DNA of 64,000 bases from Arthrobacter sp. SX1312 (GTDB lineage Bacteria > Actinomycetota > Actinomycetes > Actinomycetales > Micrococcaceae): positions 1,479,398 to 1,543,397 of the forward strand of contig NZ_PJIM01000001.1 in assembly GCF_002929295.1 (NCBI RefSeq), read 5' to 3'. The stretch's first letter is position 1; every line of letters starts with the position of its first letter. A program made the position numbers and the translations under genes. Shown in pieces: positions 51,360 to 60,636 of this stretch. Below the pieces are notes generated by a model. It saw nothing but the letters and a program-made list of their open reading frames with translations, had not been told where the DNA came from and made no database searches.

Positions 51360-52900
51360 AGCTCCGCCGCTCCCGTCGAGATGGGCAGGCGGATCACGAG
51401 CGTCAGGCCGCCGCCCGGCGTCTGCTCGGCGTCGAGCACGCCGCCCATCACCTCGGTGAAGCCCTTCGCGACCGCCAGCCCGAGCCCGACGCCGGCACCC
51501 GACGGCGCGTCGTCGAGGCGCTGGAACGGGCGGAACATGGCGGCGACGTCGTCCCGCGACACACCGCGCCCGTGGTCGATCACCCGCAGTTCGCTGGCGG
51601 GGAAGCCGTTGATGAGCGCCCTGCCGGTCCCGCCGACCGACGCCGTCACCTCGATGGGTGATCCGGGGGCGTACTTCACCGCGTTCTCCACGATGTTCGC
51701 GAGCACGCGCTCCAGCAGCCCCGGATCCGCCTCGATCGCGGGGAGGTTCGGCGGGATGGCGACGTGCACGCGGTCGGCGGGGACGCCGGCGAGGGCGGGG
51801 CCGACGACGTCGATCCACCGGAGGGGGCGCAGCAGGGCATTCACGGCGTCGCCGGTGATGCGCGACATGTCGAGGAGGTTGTTCACGAGTGCGTCCAGCC
51901 GGTCGGAGGAGTCCTCGATCGTCTCGAGGAGCTCGTCCTGCTCCTCCCGGGAGAACCTCATCTCCGAATGCCGGAGGCTGCTGACCGCCAGTTTGATGCC
52001 GGTCAGGGGCGTGCGCAGGTCGTGGGAGACCGAGCGCAGGATCGCCGTGCGCATGACGTTGCCTTCCACCAGCCGCTGGTTGGTGCGCGTGCTCCTGATC
52101 AGTTCCTGCCGCTGGAGCATGGACCGCAGCTGCCCGGCGAACGCTGTCAGGAGGCCGCGTTCCCGCGCCGACAGCGGGTGGCCGTAGAGGGCCAGGGTGA
52201 CGTCGCCGTCCACCGGCTCGAGGGTGGTCGCCGTCTCCGGCATCCAGGCGTCCGCGCCGCCGACGCGGCCTCCCCGCGCCGCGCCGCGCTGCTCGGGTCC
52301 CCGATCGGGGGTGTCGCGCACCGCCAGTGCGGTCCGTTGCACGCCGGTGTCCGTCGTGGTCCCGTCCCCCGGAGCGTCAGCCGTGGCCGTGGTGCGGCCG
52401 AACAGGGCGACGGCGTCGACGTCGAAGTGGGTCTGGACGTGCCGCAGGAAACCCTGCAGCGTGTCCTCCTCGGCGAGCGCGCCGCGGGCCAGCGCTCCGA
52501 GCAGTGCCGCTTCCTGCTGGGCCAGCGCCGCATCGCGGGATCGCTGCGCGGACAGTCCGACCACGAGGGACACGGTCACCGCGACGGCGATGAAGATCAG
52601 GACCGTGGCGACGTTGTCGGCGTCCGAGATCTCGAGGGACCCGAAGGGTTCGGTGGACGTGTAGTTCAGGATGATGCTGCTCCACAGCGCGCCGAGGAGG
52701 GCCGGCCAGAGGCCCCCGATCAGGGCGACGGCGATGACGCCGGCAAGCTGGAAGAGGACGTCGACCGCGAGCAGGGAGCCGCCCGCCTGGAACACGGCTG
52801 CCTCGAGCAGCGGGGGCAGGACCAGCGCGACGGCGCACGCGACGCCGACCCGCAGGCGCCCGACGGGAGCCGCGAGGGTACGCCGCGCCGCCGGCGCCAT
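51356..52900 (-). CDS. KdpD-like sensor kinase lacking the KdpD sensory domain
   Basis: 514 residues against about 900 in full KdpD. It begins almost at once with four membrane spans (about 17-120, DUF4118-like: QLAGVIAVALIGGLWPALLGALWSSIILNYT), then a GAF-like region and a HisKA/HATPase core (VSHDLRTPLTGIKL, NIVENAVKYAP, DHGRGVSRDD, GVGLGLAVAKG). The N-terminal KdpD and USP domains are missing. ATG at 52900 overlaps the GT87 stop by one base (TGATG), so transport of signal from the sugar-transferase operon is possible. Confidence 0.9.
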   Translation of the reverse strand: MAPAARRTLAAPVGRLRVGVACAVALVLPPLLEAAVFQAGGSLLAVDVLFQLAGVIAVALIGGLWPALLGALWSSIILNYTSTEPFGSLEISDADNVATVLIFIAVAVTVSLVVGLSAQRSRDAALAQQEAALLGALARGALAEEDTLQGFLRHVQTHFDVDAVALFGRTTATADAPGDGTTTDTGVQRTALAVRDTPDRGPEQRGAARGGRVGGADAWMPETATTLEPVDGDVTLALYGHPLSARERGLLTAFAGQLRSMLQRQELIRSTRTNQRLVEGNVMRTAILRSVSHDLRTPLTGIKLAVSSLRHSEMRFSREEQDELLETIEDSSDRLDALVNNLLDMSRITGDAVNALLRPLRWIDVVGPALAGVPADRVHVAIPPNLPAIEADPGLLERVLANIVENAVKYAPGSPIEVTASVGGTGRALINGFPASELRVIDHGRGVSRDDVAAMFRPFQRLDDAPSGAGVGLGLAVAKGFTEVMGGVLDAEQTPGGGLTLVIRLPISTGAAEL

Positions 52901-54237
52901 CAGTGGCGCGGGGTGCCGGGGAGGGCGGCGTCGGGCGTGGCGGGGTGGTCCGTCCCGGCTCCGACAGCGACCTGCCCGCAGCCCGGGGCGGGCCCCGGCA
53001 GCGACCGCCGGGCACGGCACAGGAGGACCCAGAAGACGGTGATCGCGAGCGCGCAGAAGACGCCGGCACTGGAGGCCATGAGCCAGCCCGTGGTCTGCTG
53101 CGAGTCGAGGTCGTCGGCCCCGAACAGCAGGCCGATCGTCTTCGGTGAGTAGATGAAGACCGGGAGGGTCGCGACGAAGAGGACCGCCGCCGTCGTCCGG
53201 TGGGCCGACAGGGCCGGGGGAAGCCCGGCCGCCTGCCCGGCAAGGACCGCGAGGACCACGACGATCCAGACCCAGTGGTGGGACCACGAGATCGGCGAGA
53301 TGAGGAGCATGAGCAGCGAGGTCATCGCGATCGGCAGGAAACGGTCGCCGTGGCGCTTCGAGGAGCGGATGACGTACGCGGTCGCGGCGACGAGCAGGAG
53401 GGAGACGACCAGCCACGGGACGGTGGAGGGGAATCCGGGGCCCAGGAAGTGGAGGATGGCGCCGCGGACCGAGAGGTTGTCCACATACCCCTCGCCGCCG
53501 ATGCGCCCGGTGTCCCGCAGCATCTGCAGCCAGTACGTCGAGGATTCGCCCGGCAGGAGGAGGAATCCGACGGCGATGGTCCCGAAGAAGCCGCCCGCCA
53601 TGGTGAACAGCTGCTTCCACTCGCCGCGGACCAGGAAGTACAGGCCGAAGACCAGCGGCGTCAGCTTGATGCCGGCCGCGATGCCGGTGAGCAGGCCGGT
53701 CGGCATGCGGCGGTGCGGCCCGGAGAGGAGGTCGGCGGCGATCATGGCGAAGAGCACGATGTTGACCTGCGAGAACGCCATGGTCTCCCGCCAGGGCCCG
53801 AGCAGGCACACGAGGCCGGTCCCGGCGATCGCCAGCGGCAGGGCGGTCGCATGGCGGAGCACGTCGCGGACGGCGCGGAAGCCGCCGAGGTACCGGGTGA
53901 TGAGCAGCGACGTCGCGGCCGCGATGAGGACGGACAGCGCGACGAAGAGCGCAGCCCCCGTCTCCGCGCTCACCAGCGTCAGCGCGGTGAAGACGAGCGC
54001 GGCGAACGGCGGATACGTGAAGAGCAGGGAGCCCTCGCCCTCGCCGAAGGAACGCGAGTACAGCGACCCGTCGGCGTCGACCACGGACTGACCGCCCATG
54101 CGGTACACCCTGAAGTCGAGGCCGATGAAGTCCGCCCAGGCGAACGCCCAGGCCGCCAGGGCCGCGGCCACCACCACTGCGGCCACCAGGCCCAGCGCCC
54201 GGGTTCTCGCCGCCACTGGGGCACTGCGCTGGCTCAT
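52900..54237 (-). CDS. GT87-type (DUF2029) mannosyltransferase-like membrane protein
   Basis: 445 residues with about ten membrane spans. The GT87 pattern includes FIGLDFRVYRMGGQSV (Asp near the first loop), LLFTYPPFAALVF and GIAAGIKLTPLVFGLYFL. Actinobacterial GT87 enzymes are polyprenyl-phosphate-mannose-dependent alpha-mannosyltransferases for lipomannan and related glycans. AAGGAC upstream of ATG 54237. Followed by a kinase/regulator pair with overlapping frames; divergent from the amidohydrolase. Confidence 0.85.
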   Translation of the reverse strand: MSQRSAPVAARTRALGLVAAVVVAAALAAWAFAWADFIGLDFRVYRMGGQSVVDADGSLYSRSFGEGEGSLLFTYPPFAALVFTALTLVSAETGAALFVALSVLIAAATSLLITRYLGGFRAVRDVLRHATALPLAIAGTGLVCLLGPWRETMAFSQVNIVLFAMIAADLLSGPHRRMPTGLLTGIAAGIKLTPLVFGLYFLVRGEWKQLFTMAGGFFGTIAVGFLLLPGESSTYWLQMLRDTGRIGGEGYVDNLSVRGAILHFLGPGFPSTVPWLVVSLLLVAATAYVIRSSKRHGDRFLPIAMTSLLMLLISPISWSHHWVWIVVVLAVLAGQAAGLPPALSAHRTTAAVLFVATLPVFIYSPKTIGLLFGADDLDSQQTTGWLMASSAGVFCALAITVFWVLLCRARRSLPGPAPGCGQVAVGAGTDHPATPDAALPGTPRH

Positions 54238-54379
54238 GCTGTCCTTCCGAAGGATCGGGTGCTGGGACCGGTCCGGGAAGCCCGACGAACGGCTCATCCA
54301 GTGTAGGCACGCTCCGGGGGGCCGCCCGCCTGCCGATAGGGTGGAAATCACCCGACCCCCTGTGAAAGGTCTCACGCCG

Positions 54380-55579
54380 ATGTCGCACTCCAGCGGGAAC
54401 ACCGCCCCCGTCACCGCCATCACGAACGCCCACGTCGTCCCGATCGACGGCGAGCCCTTCGACGGCACCGTCGTCGTCGAGGACGGCCGCATCACGGCCC
54501 TCGGCGCGTCCGTCGCCGTACCCGACGGCGCGGCCGTCGTCGACGCGGCCGGCAAGTGGCTGCTGCCCGGCTTCGTCGACGCCCACGTGCACCTCGGGAC
54601 GCACGAGGAGGGTGAGGGTTCCGCGGGCGACGACACCAACGAGATGACCAACCCGAACACCGCCGGCGTCCGCGCGATCGATGCCATCAACCCCTTCGAC
54701 CCGGGATTCGACGACGCCCTTGCGGGCGGCGTGACCACCGTGAACGTGAACCCGGGGTCCGGCAACCCGATCGGAGGGCTCGCCGTCGCCCTCCACACGC
54801 ACGGCCGGTACCTCGAGGAGATGGTGCTGCGCTCGCCCAGCGGCCTGAAGTCGGCGCTGGGCGAGAACCCCAAGCGCGTGTACGGCGGCAAGGACAAGAC
54901 GCCGTCGACGCGCCTCGGCACCGCGCTCGTCATCCGCGAAGCGTTCATGAAGGCCCAGAACTACATGGGCAAGGCCGACGAGAACGCACGCGACCCGCAC
55001 CTCGAGGCGCTCGCCATGGTGCTGCGGCGCGAGATCCCGTGGCGCCAGCACGCCCACCGGGCCGACGACATCGCCACGGCGCTCCGCATCGCCGACGAGT
55101 TCGGGTACGACCTCGTGCTGGACCACGGCACCGAGGCGCACCTGCTCGGCGACATCCTGGCGGAGCGCGGGACCCCCGTGCTGATCGGCCCCCTGTTCAC
55201 CACGAAGTCCAAGGTGGAACTGCGCGGCCGTTCGATCGCCAATCCGGGCAAGCTGGCGAAGGCCGGCGTCGAGATCTCGATCATCACCGACCACCCGGTC
55301 ATCCCGATCAACTTCCTCGTGCACCAGGCGACGCTGGCCATCAAGGAGGGCCTCGACCGCGAGACGGCCCTGCGCTCCATCACGATCAATCCGGCGAAGG
55401 TCCTCGGGCTGGCCGACCGTCTCGGCTCGCTCGCCGTCGGCAAGGACGCGGACCTCGTGCTGTGGAGCGGGGATCCGCTCGATGTCATGCAGCGCGCCCT
55501 GCAGGTCTGGATCGGTGGCACGGAGGTCTACTCCTACGACACCGGGACACATACCGGCACCGTCGCGCCGCGGGGCTGA
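54380..55579 (+). CDS. Amidohydrolase family protein (imidazolonepropionase-like)
   Basis: 399 residues, TIM-barrel metal hydrolase. HxH in FVDAHVHLGTHEE, then H near HAHRADDI (RQHAHRAD), HGTEAHLL and D in ITDHPVIPINF, and the C-terminal GSLAVGKDADLVLWSGDPLD typical of the superfamily. Substrate unknown; relatives include imidazolonepropionase-like and deaminase-type enzymes. GAAAGG upstream of ATG 54380. A small membrane gene follows nine bases after the stop. Confidence 0.88.
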   Translation: MSHSSGNTAPVTAITNAHVVPIDGEPFDGTVVVEDGRITALGASVAVPDGAAVVDAAGKWLLPGFVDAHVHLGTHEEGEGSAGDDTNEMTNPNTAGVRAIDAINPFDPGFDDALAGGVTTVNVNPGSGNPIGGLAVALHTHGRYLEEMVLRSPSGLKSALGENPKRVYGGKDKTPSTRLGTALVIREAFMKAQNYMGKADENARDPHLEALAMVLRREIPWRQHAHRADDIATALRIADEFGYDLVLDHGTEAHLLGDILAERGTPVLIGPLFTTKSKVELRGRSIANPGKLAKAGVEISIITDHPVIPINFLVHQATLAIKEGLDRETALRSITINPAKVLGLADRLGSLAVGKDADLVLWSGDPLDVMQRALQVWIGGTEVYSYDTGTHTGTVAPRG

Positions 55580-55588
55580 GGACCACCC

Positions 55589-56005
55589 GTGGCGACACCC
55601 CTGCCACCCCGGCCGTTCACCCTGCGTGCCGCCGTCCTGCTGTGGCTCGTGATCGCGGTCCTGCTGCTCATCGCTGCCGGTACCTTTCTCGCGTCGTCCG
55701 CTGTGCAGGACGGCGACCGCGCCGGGTTCATCGGCCTCGGCGCACTGTTCGGGGCACTCGCCGTGCTGCAGTTGCTCCTCCTGCTCCCGCTGCGCCGGGG
55801 CAGGAGGAGCGCCCGCGAGCTGCTGAGCACCATCGGCATCATCGCGGGCGTGCCGATCGTGGTCCGCGGGACACCCGGACTGTCGCTGATCGCGGGGGCG
55901 ATGCTCGTCGCCGTGCTGCTCATGTGGCTGCCGCAGAGCAGTGACTACTTCCAGCTCACGCAGCCGAAGGCGAAGAAACGCCTCCGGCTGCCGGGTTCCC
56001 GCTGA
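55589..56005 (+). CDS. Membrane protein of unknown function
   Basis: 138 residues with four hydrophobic segments (about 13-35, 45-68, 80-95, 98-115) and a basic tail. No family recognised. GTG start at 55589 only nine bases after the amidohydrolase stop, so they may share a transcript. Confidence 0.7.
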   Translation: MATPLPPRPFTLRAAVLLWLVIAVLLLIAAGTFLASSAVQDGDRAGFIGLGALFGALAVLQLLLLLPLRRGRRSARELLSTIGIIAGVPIVVRGTPGLSLIAGAMLVAVLLMWLPQSSDYFQLTQPKAKKRLRLPGSR

Positions 56006-56119
56006 CCACAGCCCGGTCGCCACGGCGTTCTGGTAGCCACACCCTGCCCGGCCGCCGCGCCGGGTCGTCGAAGCTGGCAAAACCATGTGAACGGTGCACC
56101 ACCACCGGGTGAACCGCTG

Positions 56120-56148
56120 TTGAACAGGTAGCGTGGCGATACTAGGAT
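56120..56148 (+). promoter_or_regulatory. Sigma-70-type promoter of the OpgB-like gene
   Basis: -35 TTGAAC (56120-56125), 17-base spacer, -10 TAGGAT (56143-56148), 75 bases before the ATG at 56224. Both boxes are close to the housekeeping consensus. Confidence 0.6.
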
Positions 56149-56223
56149 CTTCTGAACCCGAGAACGGGTGCAATGTCAAGGGTGTACGGCGAACACGCGG
56201 GCATCTGAAACGCGAGGTGGCGC

Positions 56224-57777
56224 ATGTCTGACCCGAATCTCCACGTGACCCGACGGGTCGGCGCCGCCGTGGGGCGTGTGCTGCTCTACTCCATGCTCTG
56301 GGCGGGGATCGCGCTGCTCATCGCCGCCGCCGGCATCCGCTTCCTCTGGGGTCACATCTCCGTCAACCAGATGCTCCTCAACCTCGTCTCCGTGGAGACC
56401 GACGGTGGGGGCGGACCCATCGTCTGGATGGGCCTCCTGGGCGTCGGTGTCCTGCCCCTCGTCATCACCGTCGGCATCGCGCTGTGGCAGCGCTCCCGCC
56501 GTAGGCGCCTCCGCGATGACGACGACGCCCGCCCTCGGCGTTCACCGTGGATCGGGCGAACCGTCTCCACGGTCCTGGTGGCTGCGGTGATGGTCGGCGG
56601 CACCACCGCCTTCGGGAGCGCCGTCGGGATGGGCGACTACATCGAGGCGGGGAAGTCCGAGTACGACCTCGGCGAGTACCACGTGGAGCCGATCGTCACC
56701 AGCGATGAGCGGAAGCGCAACCTGGTGCTGATCTACCTGGAATCGGGCGAAGCCACCCTTGCTGACGACCGGCTCTTCGAGAAGGATGCGTTCGCTCCCC
56801 TGAAGGACGCCACCAGGGACACGGACGGCTGGCAGAGCATCGACGGCCTCCAGCAGTACAGGGGTGGAGGCTGGACCATGGCGGGCCTCGCCTCGACCCA
56901 GTGCGGCATCCCCCTGAAGGGCGGCGGCCCCGCGGCGAGCAGCGGTACCACCAACGAGCTCGGCAACGACGTCGACACCTACCTGGGCGGGACGACCTGC
57001 CTGGGCGATGTCCTGGACGATCACGGCTACACGAGCGTGTTCATGGGCGGCGCCAATGCCTCCTTCGCGGCGAAGGACACGTTCCTCGCCAGCCATGGCT
57101 ACTCCGAGGTGAAGGATCTCACCGACTGGCGCGCAGCCGGCGAACCGGCGACGAGCTTCCGCAGCGACTGGGGCCTGAACGATCAGCGCCTCCTGGCCCG
57201 TGCCAGGGAGGAGGTCGACGCGCTCCACGCCGAGGCGAAGAAGACGCGTCAGCCGTTCAACCTCTCCATCCTGACCCTGGACACCCACGAGCCGGTGCAC
57301 GTCTACGACTACTGTCCCGTGGACACGCAGAACGAGGTGACGTCCGTGTTCGCCTGCTCCATGACCGAGGTGGCCGGCTTCGTGGACTACCTGGAGGAGA
57401 AGGGCTACCTCGAGGACACCGCCGTGGTGATCATGGGTGACCACCTCAAGCACATGAACGCCGGAGACGCCTTCCACGAGCAGCTGGACGACCATCCCGA
57501 CCGCACCATCTTCAACCGGATCTGGATCCCGGGCGCAACGAAGGACGCTGCGCTCCGCCCCGGCGTGGACCAGCTGAACATGTACCCGACCCTTCTGGAA
57601 GCAGCCGGCCTGACCCTGAAGGACCGGCAGGCGGGGCTCGGGGTGTCCGCCTTCGCCCCGGCGGTCCCGGACGGGTCGGCGCAGGCCATGGAGCCGGGGC
57701 GCTATGCGGATCTGCTGGACTCGCGCTCCGCGGACTTCTACGCGGACGCCTGGGCGGCCGCTCCGTCGCCCCGGTGA
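56224..57777 (+). CDS. OpgB/LtaS-like phosphoglycerol transferase
   Basis: 517 residues: three membrane spans (about 17-40, 66-88, 110-135) then an extracellular alkaline-phosphatase-type domain. Metal and catalytic residues: E173 in LIYLESGEATL, nucleophile-candidate T218 in GGGWTMAGLASTQCGIP (nearly as in E. coli OpgB), and MGDHLKHMN later. OpgB moves phosphoglycerol onto periplasmic glucans; an actinobacterium would use it on a cell-wall or membrane glycan. Has its own promoter and ends in a strong terminator. Confidence 0.88.
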   Translation: MSDPNLHVTRRVGAAVGRVLLYSMLWAGIALLIAAAGIRFLWGHISVNQMLLNLVSVETDGGGGPIVWMGLLGVGVLPLVITVGIALWQRSRRRRLRDDDDARPRRSPWIGRTVSTVLVAAVMVGGTTAFGSAVGMGDYIEAGKSEYDLGEYHVEPIVTSDERKRNLVLIYLESGEATLADDRLFEKDAFAPLKDATRDTDGWQSIDGLQQYRGGGWTMAGLASTQCGIPLKGGGPAASSGTTNELGNDVDTYLGGTTCLGDVLDDHGYTSVFMGGANASFAAKDTFLASHGYSEVKDLTDWRAAGEPATSFRSDWGLNDQRLLARAREEVDALHAEAKKTRQPFNLSILTLDTHEPVHVYDYCPVDTQNEVTSVFACSMTEVAGFVDYLEEKGYLEDTAVVIMGDHLKHMNAGDAFHEQLDDHPDRTIFNRIWIPGATKDAALRPGVDQLNMYPTLLEAAGLTLKDRQAGLGVSAFAPAVPDGSAQAMEPGRYADLLDSRSADFYADAWAAAPSPR

Positions 57778-57851
57778 CGTCGCCGGACCCACCGGACCCG
57801 ACAGCAGCGGCAGCACCCGACGAGCGCGCAGGGCCGCTCCCCGGACGGACG

Positions 57852-57881
57852 AAAGGGCCCCTTCCGCAGAAGGGGCCCTTT
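57852..57881. terminator. Bidirectional terminator between opgB-like gene and metB
   Basis: 13-bp arms AAAGGGCCCCTTC and GAAGGGGCCCTTT around CGCA, between convergent genes, 75 bases after the OpgB-like stop and 12 before the metB stop. Confidence 0.85.
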
Positions 57882-57892
57882 CGACCGAGGGG

Positions 57893-59056
57893 CTACCGGA
57901 GGGCCGCGATGGCCTGCTCGAGGTCGCCGATCAGGTCCTCGAGGTCCTCGATGCCGACCGACAGCCGGATGAGGTTCTCGGGCACGGCCAGCTCGGTGCC
58001 CTTCACGGAGGCATGCGTCATGTCGCTCGGGTAGTTCATGAGTGACTCGATGCCGCCGAGGGACTCCGCGAGGATGAACACGTGCGTCGACTCGGCCACC
58101 TTCTTCGCGGCCTCCGCCCCGCCCTTGAACGTCACGGAGATCATGCCGCCGAAGTCCTTCATCTGGGCCGCGGCGAGGTCGTGGCCGGGGTGCTCGGGCA
58201 GACCGGGGTAGAACACGCGTTCCACCTCGTCCTGCTGCTGCAGCCAGCGGGCGATCGCCGTCGCGTTCGAGGAGTGGCGGTCCATCCGGACGCCGAGGGT
58301 CTTGAGGCCGCGCGTGGTCAGCCAGGCCTCCATCGGCGCGGACACGGCACCGACCGCGAACTGCACGAACCCGACCTTCTCGGCGAGCGCGTCGTCGTTC
58401 ACGACGACCGCCCCGCCACTGGCATCGGAGTGCCCGCCGATGTACTTGGTGGTCGAGTGCACGACGACGTCGGCCCCGAACGCGAGCGGCTGCTGCAGGT
58501 ACGGAGAGGCGAACGTGTTGTCGACGACGAGCAGGGCGCCGGCCTCGTGCGCGAGCTGGGCCGTGGCGGCGATGTCGGTGATCTTCATCATCGGGTTGGA
58601 CGGCGTCTCGGCCCAGACCATCTTCGTGTTGTTCGCGGTGATGGCCGCCTGGACGGCAGCGCCGTCCGCCATGTCCACGGCCGTGTTCGTGATGCCCCAC
58701 TCGGACAGGACGCGGTCGATCAGGCGGTAGGTGCCGCCGTAGGCGTCGTTGCCGAGCACGATGTGGTCACCGGGACGCAGCGCGGCACGGATCAGGGCGT
58801 CCTCGGCGGCGAGGCCCGAGGAGAAGCTGAAGGCGTGCCTTCCCCCTTCCAGCGCCGCGATCTGGACCTGCAGCGCGTCCCGGGTGGGGTTGGTGCCGCG
58901 GCCGTACTCGTAGCCGTTGCGCAGCTGGCCGATGCCGTCCTGCGCGAACGTGGTGGTCTGGTACAGGGGCGGGATCACCGCTCCGGTGGTCGGATCGGGG
59001 GTCTGGCCTGCGTGGATGGCCCGGGTGTTGAAGCCCTGGGCGTCAGAGTGCGTCAC
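57893..59056 (-). CDS. metB: Cystathionine gamma-synthase
   Basis: 387 residues, PLP gamma-family enzyme. GFNTRAIHAGQTPDPTTGAVIPPLYQTTTF opening, TYEYGRGTNPTR, PLP lysine in VVHSTTKYIGGHSD, and SLGGIESLMNYPSDMTHAS. It makes cystathionine from an O-acyl-homoserine and cysteine; lyase or O-succinyl/acetyl homoserine sulfhydrylase activity is hard to exclude. GTG at 59056 with AGGAG. Downstream of cbs on the same strand, gap 26 bases, forming a Met/Cys interconversion pair. Confidence 0.92.
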   Translation of the reverse strand: MTHSDAQGFNTRAIHAGQTPDPTTGAVIPPLYQTTTFAQDGIGQLRNGYEYGRGTNPTRDALQVQIAALEGGRHAFSFSSGLAAEDALIRAALRPGDHIVLGNDAYGGTYRLIDRVLSEWGITNTAVDMADGAAVQAAITANNTKMVWAETPSNPMMKITDIAATAQLAHEAGALLVVDNTFASPYLQQPLAFGADVVVHSTTKYIGGHSDASGGAVVVNDDALAEKVGFVQFAVGAVSAPMEAWLTTRGLKTLGVRMDRHSSNATAIARWLQQQDEVERVFYPGLPEHPGHDLAAAQMKDFGGMISVTFKGGAEAAKKVAESTHVFILAESLGGIESLMNYPSDMTHASVKGTELAVPENLIRLSVGIEDLEDLIGDLEQAIAALR

Positions 59057-59082
59057 GATGCTCCTGGAGTTCGGGGAGGGGG

Positions 59083-60459
59083 TCACTTGCTCATGTATGT
59101 CAGCAAGTCGTGGCGCGTAAGAATTCCCACCGGCGAGCCGATGAAGGTCACCATGAGCGTGTCGCTGTCCTGGAGCCTCTCGCGGGCCGCCTCCACGGAT
59201 TCGAGGGACCCGATGAGGGGCAGCTTCGCGTCCATGTGCTGGGAGACCTCGTCCGTCAGCTTCGCCTCGCCGTGGAAGATCTTCGCCGTCAGGGACCGCT
59301 CGTCGATCGATCCCACGACCTCGCCCATCTTGACCGGCGGCTCCTGCGACAGCACGGGGATGCTGGACACGCCGTACTCGCCCATGATCGATATGACATC
59401 GCGGACCGTCTCGGTGGGGTGCGTGTGCACGAGGTCCGGCAGGGCGCCGCTCTTCGCGCGCAGCACCTCGCCCACGCTCGTGTCCTCGCCGCTGTCCATG
59501 AAGCCGTAGGACCTCATCCAGTCGTCGTTGAAGATCTTGCCGAGGTAGCCGCGGCCGCCGTCGGGCAGGAGGACCACGACGACGTCGTCCTCCGTCAGGT
59601 CCTTCGCGACGCGCAGCGCCGCGACCACGGCCATGCCGCAGGACCCGCCGACCAGCAGGCCCTCCTCGCGGGCGAGGCGCCGGGTCATCTCGAAGCTCTC
59701 GGCGTCGGTGACGCCGTGGATCTCGTCCGGCACGGCAGGGTCGTAGGAGTCCGGCCACATGTCCTCGCCGACGCCCTCGACGAAGTAGGGCCGGCCGGTT
59801 CCGCCGGAGTAGATGGAGCCGTCCGGGTCCGCGCCGATGATGCGGACGGGTCCGCCCTCGCGGTCGGCGGAGACCTCCTTGAGGTACCGGCCCGTGCCGG
59901 TGATGGTCCCGCCGGTGCCGACGCCGGTGACGAAGTGCGTCACGGTGCCGTCGGTGTCGTTCCAGATCTCGGGCCCGGTGGTCTCGTAGTGGCTGAGCGG
60001 ACCGTTGGGGTTGGAGAACTGGTCCGGCTTGTACGCGCCGGGGATCTCGCGGACCAGGCGGTCGGAGACGCCGTAGTAGGACTGCGGGCTGTCGGGGGCC
60101 ACGGCGGTGGGCGTGACGACGACCTCCGCGCCGTACGCCTTCAGGACGTTGCGCTTGTCCTCGCCCACCTTGTCGGGGACCACGAACACGCACTTGTAGC
60201 CTCGCTGCTGGGCGACGAGGGCGAGACCGACGCCGGTGTTGCCGGAGGTCGGTTCGACGATGGTGCCGCCGGGCTTGATCCTGCCCTCGGCCTCCGCGGC
60301 GTCGATGATCTTCGCCGCGATGCGGTCCTTCACCGACCCGCCGGGGTTGAGGTATTCGACCTTCGCGAGGACGGTTGCTTTGATGCCGTCGGTGACGGAG
60401 TTGAGCTTGACCAGCGGGGTGTTGCCGATCAGGTCAACGATGGAATTGGCGTACTTCAT
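59083..60459 (-). CDS. Cystathionine beta-synthase
   Basis: 458 residues: PLP fold-type II domain (NTPLVKLN; PLP lysine K44 in NPGGSVKDRIAAK; PTSGNTGVGLA; GVGTGGTITGTGRYLKE) and a C-terminal pair of CBS domains (about 330-455). It condenses serine and homocysteine to cystathionine for the reverse trans-sulfuration route; actinobacterial enzymes lack the haem domain. The start is ATG 60459 (MKYANSIVDLIG); a longer frame to 60585 has a repetitive N-terminus. Followed by metB. Confidence 0.93.
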   Translation of the reverse strand: MKYANSIVDLIGNTPLVKLNSVTDGIKATVLAKVEYLNPGGSVKDRIAAKIIDAAEAEGRIKPGGTIVEPTSGNTGVGLALVAQQRGYKCVFVVPDKVGEDKRNVLKAYGAEVVVTPTAVAPDSPQSYYGVSDRLVREIPGAYKPDQFSNPNGPLSHYETTGPEIWNDTDGTVTHFVTGVGTGGTITGTGRYLKEVSADREGGPVRIIGADPDGSIYSGGTGRPYFVEGVGEDMWPDSYDPAVPDEIHGVTDAESFEMTRRLAREEGLLVGGSCGMAVVAALRVAKDLTEDDVVVVLLPDGGRGYLGKIFNDDWMRSYGFMDSGEDTSVGEVLRAKSGALPDLVHTHPTETVRDVISIMGEYGVSSIPVLSQEPPVKMGEVVGSIDERSLTAKIFHGEAKLTDEVSQHMDAKLPLIGSLESVEAARERLQDSDTLMVTFIGSPVGILTRHDLLTYMSK

Positions 60460-60636
60460 GACGACAACGCTACCGGCTGGCTCCCCCAACGTTCGCGCCG
60501 CTGTTACGCCGCAGGACGTCGTGACGTCACCGGCCGCCGCGCCGGCGTCACCTGCCACCGTCCTCGGACTGGGGCTGCCCGGCACCCGAGCCTAGGGTGG
60601 GAGGGACAGGATCGCGCCGACGAAGGAGACCCGGAG

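Noticed and set aside
50685-52900. A complete potassium-uptake (kdp) operon
   Set aside because: Only a regulator and a shortened kinase are present; no KdpA, B or C sequence is near.
53900-56179. Minus-strand extension of the KdpD frame through the amidohydrolase region
   Set aside because: No family similarity; the amidohydrolase on the plus strand has all metal motifs. The kinase start at 52900 is supported by overlap with the GT87 stop.
60460-60636. Possible SAM or cobalamin riboswitch in front of cbs-metB
   Set aside because: The gap is short and GC-rich and I see no kink-turn or conserved riboswitch core.
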